A stretch of DNA of 64,000 bases, taken from assembly GCA_003223645.1 (NCBI GenBank), contig QHVT01000003.1:496001-560000 (forward strand), given 5' to 3'. Both the position numbers and the translations under genes were made by a program. This stretch comes from Acidobacteriota bacterium. GTDB taxonomy: Bacteria > Acidobacteriota > Thermoanaerobaculia > Gp7-AA8. The notes beneath the pieces are model-generated. The model saw only the letters and a program-made list of their open reading frames with translations, did no database searches and was not told where the DNA came from. Below, piece after piece: positions 1 to 8,305 of this stretch (position 1 is its first letter; every line of letters starts with the position of its first letter).

Positions 1-12
1 CACGACGGCAGC

Positions 13-77
13 CGATGTCAATTTGCTTTCCGCGAAGTCATCGATCCTTTCGGCGATGTCAATTTGCTTTCCGCGAA
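13..77. repeat. 24-bp direct repeat, two copies
   Basis: The 24 bases at 13-36 recur exactly at 54-77 (core CAATTTGCTTTCCGCGAA), 41 bp apart. The second copy contains the stop codon and last codons of the STAND gene read on the minus strand; the first copy offers the same stop in another frame. This looks like a short local duplication at the 3' end of the gene. The window edge prevents seeing whether more copies follow. Confidence 0.85.
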
Positions 78-1768
78 AGCAGTAGTGCATCGGCGACTTG
101 CCGAGCGTCCGCGGGACGACTGGACATCGCCAGCGTGAGGAGAATGCGCGTCATGGCCGAGCGCAAGATATGCGGCGCGCTCGGCGCCTCTTGGAAGATC
201 GACAGCAGTTCGCCGAACGCCTGCAGCGCCTGGCGCGGCTTCATCAACCGGACGAATAGCTGAATGCGCTGGCTGAGTGCGCGACAACGCCACAACGTCG
301 TCTCGCCACGAACCGGCCACCCGCGCTCCTCGCGGGCGGCGACCTCGAGCACCTCGCGCAGCGCGCGATCGGCCCGCACCATCGATCCGCCGAGGAGTTC
401 CGCCTCAGCTAGCGAGAGTTCGATCTCCGCGTAGCGGCGCGTGAGGTCCGTCGTGCCGGTGTGCGACGGCGCGAGCACCTCGCGCGCGCCGTCCAGAGCG
501 ACGCACTGTTGGTGAAAGGCTGCCGCGTTGCGCGCAAGCTCGTAGCCGCCGTTGTAGAAGTCGAACGCGGCGCGGCTGCGACCCAACGCGGAGCTGAGGC
601 GGCCGCCGAGCAACGTGTCGTCGAAGACCGCGGAATCGAGATGCGCGACGATGCGCGACCCGGCTTCGACGAATGCGCCTTGCTTAGCCACCGCCAAGCG
701 CGCTGACAACATCATGATCTCGTGTGCGAAGGTCGATTGCGGGCCAGAGATCGATTCCGAGATGATCGCTTTCGCGCAGAGATACAGGCGCGCGGCCTCC
801 ATGTCTGAAGGTTGCAGTTCCGTGATGCGCTGCACCTGCGCGGCGTCGATCTCGAAGCCGCCAAACGCTGCGGCGGTCAGGTACGGCAGCACTATGCGAC
901 CGTCCGCACGATCGAGCACGCTGCCGATGCGGCTTTCGAGGAAGTGGTCGAGGACCGCGGGCAAGCGGGTCAGCTCGCGCTCGAATCCAGGCACGTCGTT
1001 GACGCGGACCCGCTCGTTGTAGCGCGTTACGTAACCCCCGTCGATCGCCCAGAGGAGGACGTTGGTGACGAACAGCGCGTTGCCACCGGCCTTGCGGTAG
1101 ATTGCGTGCGCGAAGTCCTTGCGTTGCTCCGCGCTGACGCGTGACTCTAGCGCGGCCGCCAGCTCGGTCTCACTCAACGGACAAATATCGGCGAAGGCAA
1201 CTCGCTGAGTGTCGGTGCGCAAGCGGTCGAGCAGCTCGCCGAAGCGAGGGTTGTCGTAGCCAGTGCGGTACTCGAGCAGCAGGCGCATATCGCCCCATCC
1301 GATATCGCCGATCGCGGAGAACAACAGTTCGAGAGCGCGCACGACGCGGGGCGCGAGGTGATGCGCGTTGCTGATCAGCAGCATGCGCCGCCGCGGGTTC
1401 TGGGACAGCAATCTCGCGCAAAGGAACGTGAGCACTTCGACGTCGACTGCGTGCAGCTCGCCGTCCGCAAGCAGCCGCGCGACGACCTCGGCATCGGTGC
1501 GCCGGTCGTCGGTGAGAAGGCGCTCCAGCGATGCTGCGAGCAACTCGCGGTCAGGAGGCTCCGCCGCCTCGCCGAATTCGGGGACGATCAGCCACCAGAG
1601 CATGCGAAAAAAGACGCTTTCGCTGCTGTCCGGCGTGGCGGTGATCGTCAAGCATCGGTAGTCGCGCTGCGTGTGCAACGACGTGCAGAGCTTCAGGCAA
1701 AGGTACGTCTTGCCGACGCCACCCTCGCCGCCGATTACCAGCACATTGGGGGCCCGCCGGATCGGCAA
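59..1768 (-). CDS. STAND-type P-loop ATPase with TPR-like C-terminus (C-terminal part of frameshifted gene)
   Basis: This 569-residue ORF begins at a TTG and opens almost at once with a Walker A loop, GGEGGVGKT (about residues 13-21). At about 125-135 a hydrophobic strand ends in LLISNAHHL where Walker B normally has an acidic residue, so the usual Asp/Glu is replaced. Residues about 390-560 are helical with A/L-rich pairs resembling TPR or MalT-like repeats. STAND ATPases of this shape act as signal sensors that oligomerise. The start is unlikely to be real: it overlaps the upstream ORF by 218 bases, and the upstream ORF ends in a frame-shifted reading of this P-loop. I read the two as one gene of about 860 codons broken by a single-base shift near 1745-1760. 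Probable antiphage Avs-like sensor, by architecture only. Confidence 0.72.
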   Translation of the reverse strand: MPIRRAPNVLVIGGEGGVGKTYLCLKLCTSLHTQRDYRCLTITATPDSSESVFFRMLWWLIVPEFGEAAEPPDRELLAASLERLLTDDRRTDAEVVARLLADGELHAVDVEVLTFLCARLLSQNPRRRMLLISNAHHLAPRVVRALELLFSAIGDIGWGDMRLLLEYRTGYDNPRFGELLDRLRTDTQRVAFADICPLSETELAAALESRVSAEQRKDFAHAIYRKAGGNALFVTNVLLWAIDGGYVTRYNERVRVNDVPGFERELTRLPAVLDHFLESRIGSVLDRADGRIVLPYLTAAAFGGFEIDAAQVQRITELQPSDMEAARLYLCAKAIISESISGPQSTFAHEIMMLSARLAVAKQGAFVEAGSRIVAHLDSAVFDDTLLGGRLSSALGRSRAAFDFYNGGYELARNAAAFHQQCVALDGAREVLAPSHTGTTDLTRRYAEIELSLAEAELLGGSMVRADRALREVLEVAAREERGWPVRGETTLWRCRALSQRIQLFVRLMKPRQALQAFGELLSIFQEAPSAPHILRSAMTRILLTLAMSSRPADARQVADALLLSRKAN

Positions 1769-2648
1769 GGCTCGCGATCCATGCTGACGTCGTGTCGCTG
1801 CGAAGGTCGTCGATGAGAGTACCGATGCCGTGCTGCGCGAGTTCGCCGAGCGAGACGGTGAACTGGCCGGAGGTCTTGCAGTCGACGCTCAAGGCGATCC
1901 GCGCACCGTCCGGCAGCGCGGAGAGCAACTGCGGCGAGATCGTGCAGACCGTCTTGCCCTGCGACTTGCGAGTGGATGGCGTACAGGCGCCGCGAAGGTG
2001 CAGCTCCACGGCGTCGCTGGTCACAACACCGATGGCGAAGTCATGTGTACACGCGCCCGGCGTGATCTCCAGCGCGTACGTCTTGCACGCGTCGAACGTC
2101 ACGCTTTCAACGTTGTCGGACAACGCAACGATGCGGTTGGTGAATGCGTCCGATACGCGGAGGACCCAGCGCCGCTGCGGCGCGACAGTCTCCTCCGGGA
2201 GGGGCAACGGAACTTCCGCGACCGCCGGCCCGAGCAGCTCGGCCAGACGCCAGTGCGCGAAGTGGATGTTGCCGAAGATGCCGCGCCGGTTTCCAACGGT
2301 AAAGAAGTACCTCGCGTACTCCCAGGCTTGCGGCCCCATATCGAGCGATGAGACGATCATCAGCAAGTTCGGCGGCTCTTTGATCGCAACGCAGAACACT
2401 TTCGCGGCGTCCGCGAACTCGAGCGGCCGGTTGTAGTGCTTGCATTCGATGTACGCGGTCTGGGTTGAAAACCCGGGAAGCGCGTGCGCACCTAGGTCGG
2501 GCGCGGGCCTTCGGACCGTGATGACGATGTCGATCGGCCCTTTCCTGTTCCGATCAATCTCCACACGCGCACCGCTGCTGCTGAACAGAGCTTTCTTCGC
2601 CGCTTCGAAAACGAGATCCTCGAACATTTGCCAGCAGTCGGCAGACAT
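1551..2648 (-). CDS. Restriction-endonuclease-like N-terminal part of the nuclease-STAND gene (frameshifted)
   Basis: The ORF starts at ATG 2646-2648. Residues 1-130 look like a PD-(D/E)XK (Mrr-like) nuclease: an early Glu in MFEDLVFEAAKKA, an Asp in GPIDIVITV, and the E-x-K strand YIECKHYN. Residues about 150-290 form a beta-rich domain I do not recognise. From about residue 293 (near 1770) the sequence turns Arg-rich and is a shifted-frame translation of the adjoining P-loop, so real coding probably continues into the 59-1768 frame. A nuclease effector joined to a STAND ATPase and repeat tail is the plan of Avs-type defence proteins. No clear Shine-Dalgarno precedes the start; an AT-rich patch just upstream may hold its promoter. 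Confidence 0.72.
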   Translation of the reverse strand: MSADCWQMFEDLVFEAAKKALFSSSGARVEIDRNRKGPIDIVITVRRPAPDLGAHALPGFSTQTAYIECKHYNRPLEFADAAKVFCVAIKEPPNLLMIVSSLDMGPQAWEYARYFFTVGNRRGIFGNIHFAHWRLAELLGPAVAEVPLPLPEETVAPQRRWVLRVSDAFTNRIVALSDNVESVTFDACKTYALEITPGACTHDFAIGVVTSDAVELHLRGACTPSTRKSQGKTVCTISPQLLSALPDGARIALSVDCKTSGQFTVSLGELAQHGIGTLIDDLRSDTTSAWIASLADPAGPQCAGNRRRGWRRQDVPLPEALHVVAHAARLPMLDDHRHAGQQRKRLFSHALVADRPRIRRGGGAS

Positions 2649-3108
2649 AATTTGTAGTTATCGATCCGAGACGGGCGAGTTGGCCCAGGATCCGCCCTGG
2701 TCGGGGGTTCGGATGACTCGTGAATTCAGTGCTGCGTCAGCGGATGGGCCGATTCATGTGGCGATGATGCTGCGATGCTGAAGCAGACGCTGGAAGTGAC
2801 GGATGTCCACGCCTTGTTCGAGAGGCCTACATGGTGTTCGACTGAGTTTCCGGGCAGTGCGCGTGAAGGCTATACTTGGTATTGTCACGCGAGGGCGAAT
2901 GAAGTGCGAGGCGTCGGCTCGAAGATCAATCCGTCGCGTCGCGCGCCTGCTCGCGACAAGATCAGATGTGGCCTTGATCTCTTTGCCCGGTTGCTTTGAA
3001 CGCCAGCGAGAAGCGCGAAGCTCACCATCGAATTGTGAGGTTCAACGGTTGAGCGGCAGCTGCCACACCTAAACTATTAGCACGCTGAGACTTATCGTTT
3101 CGCCAGTT
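2649..3108. other. Intergenic stretch without a supported gene
   Basis: Between the nuclease-STAND gene and the first att-like repeat there is about 460 bp with only short open frames lacking recognisable motifs or ribosome sites. It presumably contains the promoter of the minus-strand STAND gene next to 2650. I see no RNA gene or hairpin terminator here. Confidence 0.5.
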
Positions 3109-3245
3109 CCACTGTGTGAATGACGATCCCCGTCCCTGGATATCCTAGGATGTACGTAGTTTCAGTAGTTTACGAGCGACCCGGGATATCCCGGGATAGC
3201 CTGGGATGGCCGTAGGCCGACCCTGCGAACACTCCGCGAACACTA
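3109..3245. repeat. att-like repeat, copy A (left remnant)
   Basis: This segment aligns with 5178-5310: both run CCACYGTGTGAATGA, then CCCCGTCCCTGGA, GTAGTTTCA, AGTTTACGAGC and finally GACCCTGCGAACACT followed by CCGCGAACACT. It lacks the tRNA acceptor and T-arm sequence that precedes copy B. The middle (about 3136-3212) also contains GGGATATCCCGGGAT words that can fold on themselves. I interpret it as the left end of an older or related tRNA-Val-targeted insertion. Confidence 0.7.
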
Positions 3246-3316
3246 TCGTGCTTGTTCGGGACGATTTCGCATGCTCGAAACCTAGCAGGCTTTCCGGTTT
3301 GCGCACAAAGTCGAAT

Positions 3317-3778
3317 TTACAGCGGGCTCTTTTTAGTCTCCTGCGCCGATCGCAGTGCGTCGGGTTCGACGCCGAATAGGGGTGCTAGCAGATACCCGGT
3401 GTATGTGACGTAGAGGGCTTCTAGCGCTGTGAGGAAAAGCTTTGCTTGATCGAAGTCCTCAAACGCGCGGTTGAGTGCGCGCAGGATGATCGTGAGCGCG
3501 ATCGTCATGCTAAAGAGCACCGGTAGTAACCACGTGAGCGTCACGTAGGCGGCATTGACGCGTTTGCCGCGCGGCGCGTCATGGCGATGCTGTGCGAAGT
3601 ATCGGATAACAACGGTGGTGATTCCGGCGAACATGGGGACAACGATTGCCAGAAGTGTGGTCATGTCAGGGAATTCATACCCGCCGAGGAAGAAGCACAC
3701 AATGATCGTTGCAATGATCGCAAAGTGGGTGATTACCCAGAAGAGTCCGATCCGCGTGCGAAGCTCTGCGTCGGTCAT
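3317..3778 (-). CDS. Small four-helix membrane protein, unknown function
   Basis: A 153-residue protein with four hydrophobic segments at about residues 11-32, 38-60, 80-102 and 112-133, separated by a short basic loop (AQHRHDAPRGKR). I do not recognise the family. Its start overlaps the stop of the upstream lipoprotein gene by four bases (ATGA), so the two are translationally coupled and probably work together at the inner membrane and periplasm. The pair is isolated between two att-like repeats, which suggests imported cargo. Confidence 0.75.
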   Translation of the reverse strand: MTDAELRTRIGLFWVITHFAIIATIIVCFFLGGYEFPDMTTLLAIVVPMFAGITTVVIRYFAQHRHDAPRGKRVNAAYVTLTWLLPVLFSMTIALTIILRALNRAFEDFDQAKLFLTALEALYVTYTGYLLAPLFGVEPDALRSAQETKKSPL

Positions 3779-5058
3779 TTGTCTACCTCCAAGCGTTTGA
3801 GTGTTGTGAGGAGATCACCCAGATACCCGATGAGTTCTGGATAGTGTTCCAGATCCATGGGTCGTGTGTAGCTCTTCGCCGGCGGGGGTGTGCTGCCGAT
3901 GCCCGGCGCGTAGGATCCGTCGATGGTGACCACGAGCTGCGATGGGTCTCCTTCGATGTTCACGATGACGAGTTGGAGTTTTTCCCAGCGATGTGCACCG
4001 AGGAGGACTTCGTCTCGCAGCGCATCGGCCGTCAGGAGGAGTATGTTCGGTCGCGAGTCGACTTGGACTCGCCCGCGCGCAAACCGGTCGCGCAAGTACA
4101 CTTCACTTGCCGCCAGTAGTCTCTGGCCGGACGTGACGACGGACGACATCGTGGCGGCCACCTCAGACCCTTCACTGCCACCTCCACTCCAGCCCATCTC
4201 GTACTCCCTGGCAAACTCGTCCCGGTACTGTCGTGTGTAGTCTGTCGTGCAGTAGAGGTGGTCTAGGCGATCGAGGGACTCATCGTTGAGCCTGTACGTG
4301 AGTTCCCAATACGGATTCGTGGTCTCGGCAACGATCCGAAGGTTTACAGCGCTAGGAGTGACATCGAGCTCGTCAGCCATGCGATAGATCATGCGCAACG
4401 CCAACGTTGGGCCCAGCTCAGCTATGAGGTCGTTCCACAATTTGCTGAGGTGGACTTCGTTATGGGGTTCTGTCGTGCTCAGAAGGAGTGTCACTTCCCA
4501 CTCATGGTCCACCCATGCAACTTCGTCGACCGCGAGAATCCCTTGCAGGCCGCTCGTGGCCAGCCAGGTTGCATACGACTCGCAGACCGATATTGGCGCA
4601 AACCGCCTTGGGCGGGGAGTCTTGGGGGGTGCAATGGCGGCGGCCGCAGCAGCATCGCGAAGGAGATTCAGGAACGCACTTTCGTGACATGGCGCTTGAT
4701 CAGTATTCTTCCCCTCGTTGGTCCCCGTGCCACCTTTGGCTGTCTCGCCGGTAGTGTCTGGTTCAGTACCGCCACGAGCCACAGCAGCATCCCGAACGTA
4801 GCGATTCAGCAAGTCGACTTCCTGACACAACGCTTGTGCTTGGGTCAGTTGAATTGCAAGCTCCAACTCAGGTTGGGTCTTCGGCAGTTCGAAAACAATT
4901 TTGTTCCCCATGCGGTCTGGAGTCGCGGTATCACCCTCCGCGCTGTTGCCGGTATCTGCCGCCGCCGCGCGTCCAGGGGCTGTGGATCGGGGCTTCGGCG
5001 TAGAGACGAGCGAACAGGCCTGCAGCCCTAGAACAGCCACCCAAAGCAGTTTCCTCAT
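3775..5058 (-). CDS. Predicted lipoprotein, unknown function
   Basis: About 427 residues from the ATG at 5056-5058 (another ATG lies four codons upstream). The N-terminus is a lipoprotein signal: MRKLLWVAVLGLQAC, with LQAC as lipobox and the acylated Cys at residue 15. A Gly/Ala/Thr-rich low-complexity linker follows, then a mixed alpha/beta region with four or so scattered Cys. No known domain is recognised. It is the first gene of a two-gene unit with the membrane protein at 3317-3778. It could be a surface or periplasmic partner of that protein; an envelope-stress or defence role would be a guess from location only. Confidence 0.75.
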   Translation of the reverse strand: MRKLLWVAVLGLQACSLVSTPKPRSTAPGRAAAADTGNSAEGDTATPDRMGNKIVFELPKTQPELELAIQLTQAQALCQEVDLLNRYVRDAAVARGGTEPDTTGETAKGGTGTNEGKNTDQAPCHESAFLNLLRDAAAAAAIAPPKTPRPRRFAPISVCESYATWLATSGLQGILAVDEVAWVDHEWEVTLLLSTTEPHNEVHLSKLWNDLIAELGPTLALRMIYRMADELDVTPSAVNLRIVAETTNPYWELTYRLNDESLDRLDHLYCTTDYTRQYRDEFAREYEMGWSGGGSEGSEVAATMSSVVTSGQRLLAASEVYLRDRFARGRVQVDSRPNILLLTADALRDEVLLGAHRWEKLQLVIVNIEGDPSQLVVTIDGSYAPGIGSTPPPAKSYTRPMDLEHYPELIGYLGDLLTTLKRLEVDK

Positions 5059-5145
5059 CGGTTGCTCCACTTGGTCCCCAGGTTGACGCTACAACGAGGA
5101 GTGACATTCGCGACGGTTTTCCCTACCAGCGGAAACAAGTGCAGC

Positions 5146-5310
5146 TTGGTAGGCGCTAGCGGACTCGAACCGCTGACCCACCGTGTGAATGATGCTCCCC
5201 GTCCCTGGACATCCCAGGCTATCCGTAGTTTCAACAGTTTACGAGCATCCCAAGATGTCCTAAGACGTCCCAGCCGTAGTGCGACCCTGCGAACACTCCG
5301 CGAACACTTC
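5146..5310. other. attL: tRNA-Val 3' fragment plus integrase arm-type repeats (copy B)
   Basis: Bases 5147-5189 repeat the 3' half of the tRNA-Val gene at 12,525-12,600 (CCA end, acceptor strand, T-arm, anticodon-stem strand and loop), with two bases missing in a C run. Immediately inside lies a segment shared with copy A, ending in the direct repeat GAACACTCCGCGAACACT at 5291-5308. A similar pair lies just inside the right end of the element. This is the expected layout of attL: displaced tRNA piece, then arm-binding sites. Confidence 0.75.
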
Positions 5311-5318
5311 CGCCGCCA

Positions 5319-5579
5319 TCAGGTGGACTCCACGCTCGCCGCTTCGGTCGGGATGCGATTGGTGAGAAGCATTTCGCAGAATGCCTCGCGGGTCATGTCG
5401 AGCACTGGTTCCGACGCCCCGGCGTCTCCGAGGAGTTGCGGTCCGAGGAGCGCCTTTCGGTTGAGCGCATCGAGAATTGCGGAATCGATGGTGTCCTCAC
5501 CCAGCAGCCGTAGATACGTGACGGGCAGGGACTGTCCGATGCGGTGATTCCGATCTTGGCTTTGCGCGTAGAGGTCGTA
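5319..5579 (-). pseudogene. C-terminal remnant of an SNF2-family helicase
   Basis: The last 86 codons read QSQDRNHRIGQ, then PVTYLRLLGEDTID and DALNRKA. This is the motif VI region and post-motif helices that end SNF2/RapA helicases (the family usually has QAxDRxHRIGQ and a later ExTID). The N-terminal roughly 90% (both RecA lobes) is missing. Upstream of about 5580 the frame continues as unrelated Arg-rich sequence. The break coincides with the point where an oppositely oriented membrane-protein frame begins, so a deletion joined the two. Confidence 0.75.
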
Positions 5580-5632
5580 GCGCCGCCGCCTCGCGGAGCA
5601 CCTCCGCGATCGCAAGTCGAGCCGGCTGCATC

Positions 5633-5815
5633 GCGACAGGTGAGGTCGGAATTCTTGCGACGATCGCGCTCGCGATTCTCCTCGTGACGTGGCCGACAGA
5701 CCTCGTGCATCTCGCCTTCGCCCTCGTCGCGGGCGGACTCCTGGGTGTCGCGCTGCGCTCATTCATTCGTGCACATCATGAACGCCAATCCCTACCAGAG
5801 CACGACGCGCACTGA
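5633..5815 (+). CDS. Small two-helix membrane protein, probably missing its N-terminus
   Basis: An open frame gives VGILATIALAILLVTW, then DLVHLAFALVAGGLLGVAL and a basic/acidic tail ending at TGA 5813-5815: two transmembrane helices in about 60 residues. No ATG, GTG or TTG precedes the first helix in frame before the SNF2 remnant. So either the start is non-canonical or the 5' end was lost at the junction near 5580-5630. It overlaps the start of the zinc-finger gene by 38 bases, as cotranscribed genes often do. Confidence 0.4.
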   Translation, partial: ATGEVGILATIALAILLVTWPTDLVHLAFALVAGGLLGVALRSFIRAHHERQSLPEHDAH

Positions 5816-6173
5816 AGAACTCTCGACCGAGCGCACCGTGATCATTGACCCGGCGACGGGCGAGGTGATCACGATCGGTGCACGCATCGAGCGCACCATG
5901 ATCGATGAAGCCTCGGGCCAGGAGCGGCGGGACGTGATGAACGTCGTCGTACCAACAGCCGATGGCAAGCAACTCCTCTTCCCGTACAACGAGCCGCTCT
6001 ATGCGTGCGCGAGCTGCGGCGCAAAGCCGCTTGTGCACGCCATGCAGTGCGCCGCCTGCGGACGGTTCATGTGCGACGCGTGCCGCATCAAGACAGAAGC
6101 CGGCATCATTTGCCGCACGTGCGCCGACAAACCGTGGTGGGCGAAAGCATGGGAATGGCTCACGAACCTGTAG
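5778..6173 (+). CDS. Zinc-finger protein, unknown function
   Basis: A 131-residue protein starting at ATG 5778-5780. An upstream ATG in frame exists, but this one fits the overlap with the preceding frame. Residues about 1-75 are polar. The C-terminal part has four CxxC pairs (CASC, CAAC, CDAC, CRTC), enough for two zinc sites in a ribbon or B-box-like fold, followed by an amphipathic Trp-rich end (WWAKAWEWL). The next gene, a HerA/TraG-like ATPase, starts inside its last codons, so a joint role in DNA handling or membrane docking by the element is likely. The exact function is unknown. Confidence 0.7.
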   Translation: MNANPYQSTTRTEELSTERTVIIDPATGEVITIGARIERTMIDEASGQERRDVMNVVVPTADGKQLLFPYNEPLYACASCGAKPLVHAMQCAACGRFMCDACRIKTEAGIICRTCADKPWWAKAWEWLTNL

Positions 6174-8305
6174 CGCGGCTCGACCCGCAACGCTTTCCGA
6201 CGACGCGCGAACGCCGCGCGGATGATCGAGCAATCGACGCGATCCACGCCGATGTGCGCCGGTACGCGCTCGACGAACACTTCCCGCGCATCCGTCAGCT
6301 GCTCAATCGGCTCGACCGCTCCGGGCGCGAACGTGATCTGCGAGAGCTGCGCGATGTCATCACACCGCATGTCACGTACCACGAACGCGAATATCCCTTC
6401 GCCGTAGCCCCATCGGGCACATTCAGTGGGGATTTCTCGCTGCACGCACGGCAAGTTGCGGACCAGCGCCCGCTCTCCATCCACAGCTCCCTCCTGGCTG
6501 GACATGCCATGGCCGTCGGACGAAGCGGCGCGGGAAAAACAACACTCGCGCAGACGCTTGCGCGCGAGGCGTACGACCACAACCTCAGCGTCGTCACCAT
6601 CGATGCGAAGGACGACGCTGCGTACTTCCTCACCGCGTATCCCGCCACGCTCCTCATCGGACCGAGCACGCCGATACCAGTGCTCGAAGTACCCTCGTGG
6701 CTCTCACGCGCTGAATACAAACGTCTCATCACGAAAGTGTTGCGTCGAACGTGGTGGGGCGGACAAGGCACGGACCAAGTCGGCGGCGAGAGTATGGATG
6801 TCGCATACCGCACGCACGACCATCCTTCCATCGAAGATTGGCGCAACAGCCTCCTCGGACTGCGCCACAAAGGAGATACGTACAACCGCGTCGACCGCAT
6901 CGATGCTACCGCAGCAAAGCTCGCACAGCTCATCGACCGGTACCCTGGTATTGGCAAGACGCCGGCAGGTAGCGGTCTGCATCTCGACCTGCTGTGCACG
7001 AGCAGCATGTACTTCGGCTTTCGCATTCACACCGAGGTGGAAGATTTCCTCACGACCTGGCTGCTCGAACTTCGTCTTGCGCACCATCGCGCGCAGAACA
7101 TTCGCGCTCTCGACACGCTCACCCTCATCGACGAATCAGTCCTCCTGTTGCACGAGAACACGATCACCGAGACCGCAAGCATCGCGCCCACGTTTCCGCT
7201 CCTGCGCGAGTTTGGCATCGCCTGTCTCACGACGACGAACAACTACCGCTCACTTCCTGACGCGGTGAAATCAAACACGACGACGCACTGCGTGCTCGCG
7301 ATGAGCGACGCTCGCGAACAACGCGCCGTGTGCGACACGATCGGACTAGATACCAACCAACGCGAGTACCTCGCGACGAAGCTTGCTCCCGGCACGTTCA
7401 TCCTGAAGACGGCCGGCGAATGGCAATTCCCCGTCCTCACCAAGTTCGACGAAGTCAGAACCGCGAAGCACATTTCGCCTAACGAGTGGCGCGCCGCAGA
7501 AGAACGTACGAATCAGCATGCGCGAACAGCACCTCCTGTGCATTTGGCACCAAGGGAAGAGTGCGAGAGCACCGGGCAGCCGACGCCGTCGCAAACTACC
7601 GCGCCGTCAGCATCACCACCGTCACGCGTTGCGCCGGTGGTGGAGAACACCACTCCGCCGAACACCCGGAAGGCTGCGCTCAACAAACACTGCGCGGCGG
7701 TCATGCACGACGTAGACGAGCATCACCTCACGCTCACAACCCCCTGCTTCCATCGCTGCAACGTGCGACTTTCCGAAGGTGATCGGGCGAAGACGCTTCT
7801 CACCAACATCGGCTTTCTCGAATCGCACCGCGTACGCACGGGCGCTGGCCGGGGAAAGACCGGAAGCGCACTGCGCCTCACGCCGGCAGGATGGGCATGG
7901 CTCGGCAGAAAGCCGCCGAAGGGAACACGTGGCGCAGGTGTGCAGCACGAGTTCGTCGTTCACGAACTCGCTCGCCGAATCCCGCGCAGCACGATCGAGA
8001 CACTCGGCGCAGACCTCGTGATTGCGTACAACACAGCAGAGCACCAGCAACTGCAGAACGCGTTGCAGACACTCAAGGCCGGAACGATTGCGCTCAACGA
8101 TGGCGACCTCGTGGCTCTCGAATGCGAGGTGAGTGCGGCAAGCAAGACCGCTCCCTGCAACGTGGCTCGCGACGCAGGCTTTGCGCTGACGATCATCGCG
8201 ACGATGGCCGAGACGGAGAAGTTGCAACGAACTTTCGCCGAGACGGATCGCGTAATGGTTGTCGATGTGCTGCGCCTCTTGGACACACTGCGGGAGGAGC
8301 GATGA
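6149..8305 (+). CDS. HerA/TraG/VirB4-like ATPase with C-terminal winged-helix and possible nuclease/relaxase-like domain
   Basis: About 718 residues from ATG 6149 (an in-frame ATG follows at 6155). Walker A is GRSGAGKTT (about 123-131) and Walker B is LTLIDES (about 324-330). The stretch after it, FGIACLTTTNN, fits the sensor/Gln-finger strand of HerA-FtsK ATPases. The ATPase region ends near residue 450. After a Pro/Thr-rich linker come a helix-turn-helix region with a basic wing (about 515-590) and an alpha/beta segment containing LVALECEV (about 650), which recalls the E-x-E strand of replication-relaxation or PD-(D/E)XK folds; that last point is tentative. It probably pumps or couples DNA for the element's transfer or maintenance. 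It overlaps the zinc-finger gene (25 bp) and the HTH gene (4 bp), so it belongs to one operon. Confidence 0.75.
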   Translation: MGMAHEPVARLDPQRFPTTRERRADDRAIDAIHADVRRYALDEHFPRIRQLLNRLDRSGRERDLRELRDVITPHVTYHEREYPFAVAPSGTFSGDFSLHARQVADQRPLSIHSSLLAGHAMAVGRSGAGKTTLAQTLAREAYDHNLSVVTIDAKDDAAYFLTAYPATLLIGPSTPIPVLEVPSWLSRAEYKRLITKVLRRTWWGGQGTDQVGGESMDVAYRTHDHPSIEDWRNSLLGLRHKGDTYNRVDRIDATAAKLAQLIDRYPGIGKTPAGSGLHLDLLCTSSMYFGFRIHTEVEDFLTTWLLELRLAHHRAQNIRALDTLTLIDESVLLLHENTITETASIAPTFPLLREFGIACLTTTNNYRSLPDAVKSNTTTHCVLAMSDAREQRAVCDTIGLDTNQREYLATKLAPGTFILKTAGEWQFPVLTKFDEVRTAKHISPNEWRAAEERTNQHARTAPPVHLAPREECESTGQPTPSQTTAPSASPPSRVAPVVENTTPPNTRKAALNKHCAAVMHDVDEHHLTLTTPCFHRCNVRLSEGDRAKTLLTNIGFLESHRVRTGAGRGKTGSALRLTPAGWAWLGRKPPKGTRGAGVQHEFVVHELARRIPRSTIETLGADLVIAYNTAEHQQLQNALQTLKAGTIALNDGDLVALECEVSAASKTAPCNVARDAGFALTIIATMAETEKLQRTFAETDRVMVVDVLRLLDTLREER

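Noticed and set aside
2775-3072. Two short plus-strand frames in the 2.7-3.1 kb gap
   Set aside because: No domain, no ribosome site, differing frames over the same DNA.
5178-5200. Second complete tRNA gene at the left boundary
   Set aside because: Only the 3' half is present; D arm and 5' acceptor strand are missing.
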